Below are positions 9,206 through 17,126 of a DNA stretch of 64,000 nt, one piece after another (position 1 is the stretch's first letter; the number at the start of each line of letters is the position of its first letter). This DNA is from Aurantiochytrium sp. KH105 (Eukaryota > Sar > Bigyra > Thraustochytrida > Thraustochytriidae): positions 1-64,000 of the forward strand of contig BGKB01000224.1 of the NCBI GenBank assembly GCA_003116975.1, given 5' to 3'. The notes below the pieces were generated by a model. It was not told the origin of the DNA and ran no database searches. It saw nothing but the letters and a program-made list of their open reading frames with translations. Both the position numbers and the translations under genes were made by a program.

Positions 9206-10346
9206 AACTCTTAATTAACACGGAGTTCGCGAGTAAAGTACGTGATCGTCTCCTCATAATCGAAGGCCTCCTGGGCATCAGACCCATCCGGCTTTGCCTC
9301 GATCGGCGCGCGGCCGCGGCAGCGTGCGCGCGACCCCGGGGGAGGACGCCGGCCGGGAGCGCGCGGGCGTGCGGGGTGTCCCTGCAAAATTGCTTCGGCC
9401 CGGCAAAGACCTAATCAGCAGCTAATCATCAGGAAGCATCTTAGGGAACAAGCAGGCAGAACCGGGACCTGCGAGCCCCTGAGCGTCCGTGCGGGCCTTG
9501 CGGGGGCGTAGAAGGCGCGACAAGGCCGGTGGGCGAGCCGCATGAGCGGAGTAGAANAGGCTACCCTTGACCGCGCGCCCTCTCACAGGTTTTCCTGGGC
9601 AGCAAGGCCCGTACACCCGCGGCGGCACCGCGAGCCCGCCGCACCCCTGCGATCCCCGTCTGCTCCCGCCGTTAGGCGCGCCGCCCTCCCCCTTCTGCTC
9701 CGCCCTTCACGCGCCCGCCTGCCCATATATTATATAGGGCGCCCCGGGGCGCCCGCGGTCTAACTTTGCAACGAGTTGACTTTGCAGACCAAGACTGCGG
9801 CAATCGACGTTTCTCGCCGGTGGGCGAACGGTCGACCAACCGATTCGAAAAAAAAATCAAAGCCGGAGGGGTCTAGGTGCCGATTGGCCTTCGCAAAATC
9901 ATGTATTTCTCTCGTGGACTCCGTGTTAATTAAAATAAAACAAAAACATGAGTATGGAAAGAAAACGAAAGTTTTGGACAGGCATTGTAGTCAGTAGGCC
10001 CGACTAGTTCAGGCGAGTGAAGTGCGCTCTTGAGAGAGGCAGAGCCCAATCACGTCCGGCATCATCGTTTCGCCGTCAAAAGCGCAGCGCAACTTCAATG
10101 ACCCTTCAACACAAAAGTAATCGACGTATGATGCATGCAGAGCAAGCGGCATGCAAGCACGGATCGCTCATACTCGCTCTCCAGGTTGCAATTGCACGTT
10201 ATCTGTTTCCTTGACAAAATTGCCCATGGCATGGCGCATGACTTGGCATGACATGGTATGGCAAAGCTGCTTTTTTGGCCTTCAGGGTGTGACAAATCAT
10301 TCTTTGTTTTGGCAAAAAAGGAAGAAAGAAGAGGTCCATTTTTTAT
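9206..10346. other. Convergent spacer with GC island and one N
   Basis: No gene supported. Bases 9300-9770 are extremely GC-rich, contain an undetermined base at 9557, and end in a TATA-like tract next to a perfect palindrome (listed separately). Beyond 9800 the DNA becomes AT-richer. This is where the 3' ends of the bZIP and the membrane-protein gene meet. Confidence 0.5.
9725..9754 (+). promoter_or_regulatory. TATA-like tract abutting an 18-base perfect palindrome
   Basis: ATATATTATATA (9725-9736) is followed directly by GGGCGCCCCGGGGCGCCC (9737-9754), which is its own reverse complement. It resembles a core promoter with an adjacent dimer-binding site, but no gene is visible downstream. 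Function is a guess. Confidence 0.25.
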
Positions 10347-13300
10347 CTATGTCACATTGAGAATTGTTGTGGTATCTTGCTGCTCAAGGTCCTCAAAGCG
10401 CTCAGGGTCTGCTGAACTCGTGGAGGAGGCGTTTGTGTCTTGCGTCGTCGAAAAGTTTTCCTCCTCGTTATCCAAGGTATCGTCCGAGAGCTCGGACGTC
10501 ACTTCATGCCGAGACGCTTGGCCACCTGCGCTCGCGTTGCTCGTGTTGCTCACGTTGCTCTCGTTACGACCACGAGCTGGAGGTGCCGAGGAAGCACCAG
10601 GAGAGGTCAACTGTGGCGAAGACTGATCCGAGAAGGCCGCTGTCTGAAGGAGAATTGGCGGCTGAGACGAGCTTCGGGAGAACGTGAAGCGCTGACTTCG
10701 CCGCCGCGGACGGTCCGCGCTCGCAGGTGGCGCATCTGCATCGAGGCCAGTCCCGCTGCCGTCAGGAGACCGCCACCCAGGCGACCCCGGAAGCCCACGC
10801 AGCAAGGCCGAGTGGCGTCCAAAGTTCGCGGCGAGGCTGCGACGGCGCGCTCGCCAGCCGGATTCGGGCTTCGATGATCCGTCTTTGCCATCACTAGTAC
10901 TCGCGTCGCCATCGTGTTCTACTACGCCCGCGTCCTCGCTTGCATACTTGCCATCCTCGAGCTGATTCACCTGTTCCATGAAAGAGTTGTCCGAGCGCTG
11001 CAAGCGATAATAGGGATCCTCATCGACGCTCTGCTGGCGAAACATGTACGACTTGCGCGAGCAGCAATGTCCGCGATAGCAAAGGTACACGATGCATCCC
11101 TCGGCCCGATGTTTGTGCGTCGTCTCCCCCGACGCATAACTCTGCTCGTTGCGGCCATCAGCGACGAGGCCAAAGTGTCGATGATAGGTTTCAGAAAAAT
11201 AGTACAGAAAGGGAATATTCATGCCGGCGACGAGGAGGCCCGTAATAATGCCGTCCTCTCGAGAGAGACCGAGGCAAAGCGTGAGAGCTTCGAATTGCGC
11301 ACAATAGCCAAATCTGAGGCCATCGATGATCAGATCATCTGCTGCCTTCATACCGCCCCGCTCCATCATGGCCAAGAGAATCATGCCCACGTCATAGGAA
11401 AAGATGATGAGAACCATCATGGCGACCTCAAAGGCAGCAAAAACGGAGAGAAGATTGCCTGCATGACAAAGCGCCCGGAGAAAGCGTTTCCCAAAGTAGT
11501 GCTGAACAGGAAAAAACGCACAAAAGGACGAGATGCAGTGTAGCACAATGGGAAGAGCAAAGAGAAGCAAAAAGTAGCACACCACGATGAACACCACGCC
11601 TGCCACCCAGCTCGCTTCGATTGGCTCAATGTCGGGCAGGAGGCGTTGACCAATATCTGGAAGTGTCAGGTATTGCACCTGGATTCCTGGCGATAGATTC
11701 GCTCCTTCCAGCTGAAAGGCAAGCGTCTGTTTAAAAACGGGGAGACTGTACGCGCTGACACCGAGCGCGGCAATCATGATGGAAACGCCGATGCCAACGA
11801 TCTCTCCGAGGCGAGAGCAGGCGAATCGATAGCTTCCGCGAATAAACTCCATGTCGGTGGACAAGGACTTGGGTGACTTTTTCCCGGACGAGTCCTCTTT
11901 GTTGTCGGCAAAGTACCATCCTTCTCTTCGCTGCGCACGACTCGAGCGGTTTGTGGCAGACTCGAAGCGATTGGCATGGCGAATAAAATGCGACTGTGCT
12001 CCAAGTGCCGGGCCATCGCGACGCAGCTGTTGCGACGCAGCCCTGTGCACCGTGGTAGAAGGACTCGGCGGCGACATGGGCGAAGGCGGAGCTGGCAGAA
12101 AGGTTGGAACCGTAGCCGCAGACATTGATCGGCGTGCTGTCGAGTTGCCTCTGCCGCCAAGGATAAGAGGCTCGGAGGACGTTATTGACAGGACGTCATG
12201 ACTCACTTCCTCCGGACCATCTTCTCGCGAGACTTCCCTTTCGCAAGCGGAGCCTTGTACACGAGGCGCAGCGATTCGAGGAGGAGAAGGAGGAGGAGAA
12301 AAGGGAGAAGGAGTAGGATCGTCACCATCAACGGCTGAGACATCTTGAGGCTGATCGTGGTGCGGTGTTGAAGCCGAAGTAGTCGTTGCGGCAGCACTTG
12401 TGGCAGTGGCGGCAGTGGGCGCAGCAGAAGCAGCCGCAGCCGCAGCAGCCGCCGCCGCCGCCTCTTCCTTGGTGAATGTTCCCTGTGGAACTCCGTGCAC
12501 CCCGAGAAGGGAATTTACGCAACAGAGAGTCCGACACAAAGGATTTGCATTGCCAAAGTACCACTTGAGACGAAGCGACTTGGTCTCGCGCTCGAGTGTC
12601 CAGGTGAGCAGATATACTGCGTTGTAGTGCAAGACGTAGATCCACTCCGTGAGCACGAGCAAAAGAATGACGTTGGCGAGGTAGACAAAGACAGCCCAGC
12701 CGGGCTCGCCGCGGATGGCGCGGTGAGTACCCGTATCATCATTGAAGTCCACTTGGAGAAAGGAGTCGAGAAAGAAAATGAAAAAGAAAAAGTACAGGGA
12801 CATGGTCCCAAGTCGGGAAACCCAGCGCAAGATCCGCGAGCGCGTTCGAAGTTGAAGCTCGCCAAACCATACCGAGAGCATGAGACCTACAATGACAATC
12901 GGCCAAATGAGCGAGCAGACCACGATAAAAATTGCTGACGAGTAGCCACCATTGGCCCAAGTGAGTCGGATCAGTTCGTGGAGGGAAAATTGGCCGACCG
13001 CAACGAGATCGGTGCTTCCGTCGAGAATGCCAGGGATGTTACTCCAAAGGATAAAGGCATCGGCTACGATGGCGCACGTGAGCAAAACGGCGTAGACGCC
13101 AAGAATCGCAGTGACGACGACGGAAAGCCACACTGGATATGATTGAAACAGACGGTCCCTTGTCATGGAGATGAGCTCCACAGTGTGCGCACTCAGCTTG
13201 CCGGCCTCCTCGATGCCGCTTGAGAAATCTTCACTGGCGCGTGCACTCCGTCGGACGCGTCGCCTCGAAGATGGGCCTGGCGGCAGCGAGGATGACCCAG

Positions 13301-13847
13301 TTTGATTCTCCTCGCGGGTTCGTCTCGCCTCGCCTTCTTCCAGCATGCGAAGAAAGTTTGAAGTTTCAAGGTTTGTATCCGTCGCTTCGTGTTGCGCCAC
13401 GTTCCCTCGGCTGACGCAATTTGCGGAGTCTTTATTATGAGGAACATGAGCAGAGGAAGGCGACGTCGACGGCGGAGAGGATGACGACGACGACGACGAC
13501 GATGCTGAAGATGATGACGACGAAGAGGAGGACGATGATGATGATGATGATGATGACGACGACGATGACGAAGTGGCGAGGTCGACGTCTAGAGGCGGAC
13601 GCATCGTCGTGGCTGCAGCTGCGGCAAAATCCATGCCGTCGCTCATTTGTCGCCCGAGGTTATCCTGACTGTGAGTCAGAGGTGGTTGAGGGAGTTGGCT
13701 AGCGCTAGCGCTTTGCTCTTCAGGCATGGGCGCGCGCGCAACGTCTCTATTCTGCGCGCAAGCCCCGTCTTCATGTTCTCTCTCCTCCGCCGCGACGGCC
13801 TCCTCGCGCGACGTTCCAGAGTCCCCGCGAGGTGTCGCCGAACCCAT
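10347..13847 (-). CDS. Large polytopic membrane protein, PqiA-like in two lobes
   Basis: About 1166 residues from the ATG at 13847 (MGSATPRGDSG). The frame stays open upstream to 14465, but that part is Arg/Pro/Cys-rich low complexity and likely leader. A first hydrophobic lobe at about residues 239-370 has the order seen in bacterial PqiA: membrane helix, FSLHELIRLTWANGG, helix with SLIWPIVIVG, an Arg-rich step, then RLGTMSLYFFFFIFF, which resembles the GKWSMLDVF step of PqiA. A second lobe at about 670-890 repeats a similar helix plan (RALCHAGNLLSVFAAFEV). Between them lies an Ala/Ser/Pro-rich loop, and long Ser runs precede lobe one. The CxxC zinc-finger pairs of bacterial PqiA are not seen. 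The role could be membrane-lipid transport, by analogy only. The tail is Ser/Asp-rich and probably cytosolic. Confidence 0.6.
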   Translation of the reverse strand: MGSATPRGDSGTSREEAVAAEEREHEDGACAQNRDVARAPMPEEQSASASQLPQPPLTHSQDNLGRQMSDGMDFAAAAATTMRPPLDVDLATSSSSSSSSSSSSSSSSSSSSSSASSSSSSSSSPPSTSPSSAHVPHNKDSANCVSRGNVAQHEATDTNLETSNFLRMLEEGEARRTREENQTGSSSLPPGPSSRRRVRRSARASEDFSSGIEEAGKLSAHTVELISMTRDRLFQSYPVWLSVVVTAILGVYAVLLTCAIVADAFILWSNIPGILDGSTDLVAVGQFSLHELIRLTWANGGYSSAIFIVVCSLIWPIVIVGLMLSVWFGELQLRTRSRILRWVSRLGTMSLYFFFFIFFLDSFLQVDFNDDTGTHRAIRGEPGWAVFVYLANVILLLVLTEWIYVLHYNAVYLLTWTLERETKSLRLKWYFGNANPLCRTLCCVNSLLGVHGVPQGTFTKEEAAAAAAAAAAASAAPTAATATSAAATTTSASTPHHDQPQDVSAVDGDDPTPSPFSPPPSPPRIAAPRVQGSACEREVSREDGPEEVSHDVLSITSSEPLILGGRGNSTARRSMSAATVPTFLPAPPSPMSPPSPSTTVHRAASQQLRRDGPALGAQSHFIRHANRFESATNRSSRAQRREGWYFADNKEDSSGKKSPKSLSTDMEFIRGSYRFACSRLGEIVGIGVSIMIAALGVSAYSLPVFKQTLAFQLEGANLSPGIQVQYLTLPDIGQRLLPDIEPIEASWVAGVVFIVVCYFLLLFALPIVLHCISSFCAFFPVQHYFGKRFLRALCHAGNLLSVFAAFEVAMMVLIIFSYDVGMILLAMMERGGMKAADDLIIDGLRFGYCAQFEALTLCLGLSREDGIITGLLVAGMNIPFLYYFSETYHRHFGLVADGRNEQSYASGETTHKHRAEGCIVYLCYRGHCCSRKSYMFRQQSVDEDPYYRLQRSDNSFMEQVNQLEDGKYASEDAGVVEHDGDASTSDGKDGSSKPESGWRARRRSLAANFGRHSALLRGLPGSPGWRSPDGSGTGLDADAPPASADRPRRRSQRFTFSRSSSQPPILLQTAAFSDQSSPQLTSPGASSAPPARGRNESNVSNTSNASAGGQASRHEVTSELSDDTLDNEEENFSTTQDTNASSTSSADPERFEDLEQQDTTTILNVT
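13480..13575. repeat. (GAC/GAT/GAG)n trinucleotide tract coding for poly-Ser
   Basis: An imperfect trinucleotide array. Read on the minus strand inside the membrane-protein gene it gives a run of about 35 mostly Ser residues. Confidence 0.85.
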
Positions 13848-13959
13848 CGTGCGTGCCTGCTGCAGTTCGTCCGCTCCTCTGTGGCCCCTCGCCGCGCCTC
13901 GCCGCGCCCCGTCGCGCCGCTCCCAGGGCAGCGAGCGGGCAGGAGCGGGGGGATCCCAG

Positions 13960-13995
<36 letters not shown>

Positions 13996-15132
13996 CCCGC
14001 CGCGCCGCGCCGCGCCGCGCCGCGCCGCCCTGCGCTGCGCTGCGGCGGCGGGTCGCTCGCCTTCAAGTTCTGCCCGGCTCGGCTGCCGTCTGCCTGCCTG
14101 CCTTGTTGCTTCTGCGTGCCCTTCTTTCTCTTTTCGGTGCCTCGTCGCGCTTCTGCGCCCCGTGAAGGCGGCGAGGCCGGCCTTCTCGCAGTGGCAGCCG
14201 CCAGGCCGGCTTCGGAGTACACGTCGTAGAGGCGGGGAGGAAGGGAAGGACGGGAACATGTCCCTCGTCGAGTTGCAGCTGGATGGTGGAGTTGCTGCCG
14301 CGCTTTGTGGCTCTTGCACCATCCATCAGTGGGCCATGGTGGTGAAAAAGAAAAAGAAGTAACGCCGGGACCATCGTGGAGAGGCGTGGTGAGGAGGTGG
14401 GAGTCGGAAGCTCGCATCCGCTCGGTGCGGTTACCGAGGCTGATCATGGACCAAAACGATGTCAACGTAGCAGCAGCAGGCAGCTGCAGCTGCAGAGGCG
14501 CTAGATCCGAACTATGTGGAGCGGCTGCGGCGGGCTTCTGCTGTAGAAAAACCAGAAATGAAATGGAGATTCATTCTTGAAATCGAAGCCATCATGCTTG
14601 CCCTATTCGAATCCTATCAGCGGGCGATGCCGGAGTCCCTCGCTGGCCGTGCTTTTCGCACCTTGACCACTCTGGCCAATCTGGAGAAAAACGAACACGA
14701 ACGAAGACGAAAGCAATGGAACCAAACTCGGGACAATGCCGTGCTCGACAGACCTCTTCTTGCCAGTCAGTCAGCCAGGTCATTTCTGGCCGAGTCTCTG
14801 CCCTTGCTGCTGCTGCCCCTGTTGCTGCTGCTCTCCAGGCTGCTCAGCTTCCTCGGGCTCCGAGTCCGAGTCTTCCCTTCGAGTTCCAATGCCACGCAGA
14901 GCTGCAGAGCGGAGCAGAGGACTTCGCGTTCCGCCCGAGTTGGGCTTGGCTCGGCCCGGCTTGGCTCGGAGCGGAGGCAGACCCCGATCCCTGCGCCGGC
15001 AGGCACCATCTCCGCGCGCGGCGCCGCTGCGCAGGCGGGCTGCAGAGCGGCCCCGGCGCTCCGCGCAGAGGCGCTGGCGGCGCTGGCGCTGCTGGCGCTG
15101 GCGGCGCTGGCGGCGCTGGGTCGCGGGCGCGC
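13848..15132. other. Divergent promoter region, very GC-rich
   Basis: This is the head-to-head interval between the PqiA-like gene (-) and the pseudo-E2 gene (+). It holds a (GCAG)n array (13960-13996), CGCGC repeats (13997-14026), and several frames that stay open because of composition. The pseudo-E2 frame has an earlier ATG at 14716 inside this interval. I see no independent gene. Confidence 0.5.
13960..14026. repeat. (GCAG)n followed by (CGCGC)n
   Basis: About nine GCAG tetramers run straight into five CGCGC-type pentamers, upstream of the membrane-protein start on the minus strand. Confidence 0.88.
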
Positions 15133-16600
15133 ATGGACTCGGGGCTCGACAGGGGCCTGCGGAGCCCGCTCGCAGGCCTGAGCGCAGGCGCGAGCGCGGT
15201 CGCGAGCGCGGGCGCCGGCGCGGGCGCGGGCGCCAGCGGCGGCGGCGGGGGGCTTGGCCCCGGGCGTAGCTCTGGCGGCAGAGGAGGCAGCAGAGGCGGC
15301 GGCGGCGGCGTCAGCGGCGGCGGCGGTTGCGGCGTGGCCTCGCCGAGGTGGGCGCTCAGCACTAGCCGCTGCGCTCGCCAAGACCGGCTGGTGCCGCCGC
15401 CCGGAGGCTCTCCGTTCTTCGTGCGCGACTCCAACAACCCAGCTTGCGACGGTGGTGATGGCGGCGACTTTTTGCAGACGGCAACATCCATGAAGCCCGG
15501 CAAGGCCATGAGACACGGCAAGAGGCCAGACTGCAGCGACGACGACGGCGACGAAAACATGGAAGTCACCAGCGACGTTGAAGACGCCGTCGGCGGCAGT
15601 GACAGTGGCGGCAGTGGTGGCGGTCCCCACAGCGGGGGCTTAACCCGCCGCAACATCATGGCGCAGCAGCAGCAGCAGAGTGCGGATGCTCAGATTTCCT
15701 CGAATGCCAGCATCAGCACCCAAGATGCCTCGACAGTCCACGCGAGACCGAGGCAGCTCGACGCCAGTTTCGCCAAGCATCGCTTTGACAAAGACGTCGC
15801 CGATCTCATGGCCGCACGGACGCCGTACTTTATGCCACACGCTCACGTCTCCTTTCGCATGCTTGAGCCCCCTTTCGTGGGGTGCGCCCCTGATGTCCAC
15901 AAGGCGCTCATGTGCAGCGTGCGCCCCACAGACGGTGCGTATGGGGGCACTCCCTGGAGCTTTCGCATTTGTCTCCCCGAGGCATACCCGTTTAAACCGC
16001 CCCGCATCGAGGCGCTCTCGCCGCTCTTTCACCCCAATGTAAATCCCGGGACTGGCGCAGTTGCCTTTCCCATGTTGGAAAGAGACTGGTCGCCGGTATG
16101 TACCCTGCAAATTGTGGTTTTGGGTTTGGTTCTACTCTTTGTGGAGCCCAATTTGGAGCATGTTGTCAACCTCGAAGCCGCCGAGCTCTTGCGCAGCGCG
16201 CCTGCGCTTTTCCTGCAGCGGGTGAACCATGACAAGTCAAGTCTTGTCAAAGCGAGCGGTGACCAAGGTGCCTGTACGTCTGTCTTGCGATCCAAGCGGC
16301 GGTCCCTTTCGCCCGCTGCTCACTTGCACGAAGCTCACGGCCTCGCGAAACGACGCTTCATTTTTCAAGACTCGCATCGCTCATCCCGTGGACCTCGGAA
16401 TGATCTGGGCGATTCCCCGCACTCGTCACGTTCTCGACAGCAGCCTTACAATGGAGATCAGATGCTTCGAGAGCAGCATCACGACCAACAGGGCGATCAT
16501 CACGCAAAACGACAAGAGCAGCATCAACAGCTTCAGAACCAGCCTCAGCAACAACAGCACCAGCAATCGCAACACCGACAACAACAACAGCAGCAGCAAC

Positions 16601-16674
<74 letters not shown>

Positions 16675-16782
16675 CAACAACTTCAGCAGCAGATCCAGCA
16701 TCAGGCGCAACAACGAATTTTGGTGCAAAAGCTGACGCATTGCTCGCTCTCGCAAAACACAAAGCGCCGAAAGATGCACTAA
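15133..16782 (+). CDS. UBC12-like E2-fold protein lacking the catalytic cysteine
   Basis: A 549-residue protein from the ATG at 15133; ATGs at 15490 and 15658, or 14716 upstream, are possible starts because the Gly/Ala-rich N-terminus is not diagnostic. Residues about 215-385 are a ubiquitin-conjugating fold: YPFKPPRIE, HPNVNPGTG, ERDWSPVCTLQIVVLGL and FVEPNLEHVVNLEAAELL. The last parts match NEDD8 E2 (UBC12/UBE2M) best, where the sequence reads [24 protein letters not shown]. The active-site Cys is replaced: the family's V-C-L-N-I-L reads V-A-F-P-M-L here, with Ala at residue 311 (codon at 16063). It should therefore be unable to form an E2-thioester and may act as a UEV-like cofactor or decoy. 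The C-terminus is a poly-Gln domain of about 80 residues. It is convergent with the acyltransferase gene. Confidence 0.82.
16576..16672. repeat. (CAG)n array coding poly-Gln
   Basis: Nearly pure CAG/CAA codons at the 3' end of the pseudo-E2 gene give more than 25 consecutive Gln, flanked by mixed Gln/His. Confidence 0.92.
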
Positions 16783-17126
16783 GATCTCGTTCGTTACTCA
16801 AGCGCAACCTAGGAACTGTTCAAAAGAACACAAACGACATCCCGCTACCCCCCCCCCGCCCCGCTATTTCCCTCCCCGCTTCGCGGAAATCAAAAGAATC
16901 GCAGGGACGACGTGATGGATGTGGCAAGCGCACCGCCTCTTCTTTTTTTGGATGTTTCACAAAAAGAAAGCAGAATGTCGCCAGATGAGACCATTTGGCG
17001 CTGAAGGAGCATGTATACCGAGGGCTCCTTGTCTACGCATGTATTGTATTATTACCGTTGTTGCCAGTTTTTGTTTTTACAAATTAACCTTTCGTATGTA
17101 CGGTTTGGTTTGGTTGGGTAGGGTTT
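16783..17126. other. Convergent 3' spacer
   Basis: The 3' flanks of the pseudo-E2 gene (+) and the acyltransferase gene (-). A poly-C run lies near 16849-16858. I see nothing else. Confidence 0.6.

Noticed and set aside
13848-14465. N-terminal extension of the PqiA-like frame up to 14465.
   Set aside because: Arg/Pro/Ala/Cys-rich, includes (GCAG)n and CGCGC repeats, and does not resemble a signal or targeting sequence; treated as leader.
16096-16140. A GTATGT donor-like site within the E2 fold of the pseudo-E2 gene.
   Set aside because: The frame continues across it with the conserved QIVVLGL and FVEPN motifs, so the sequence is exon.
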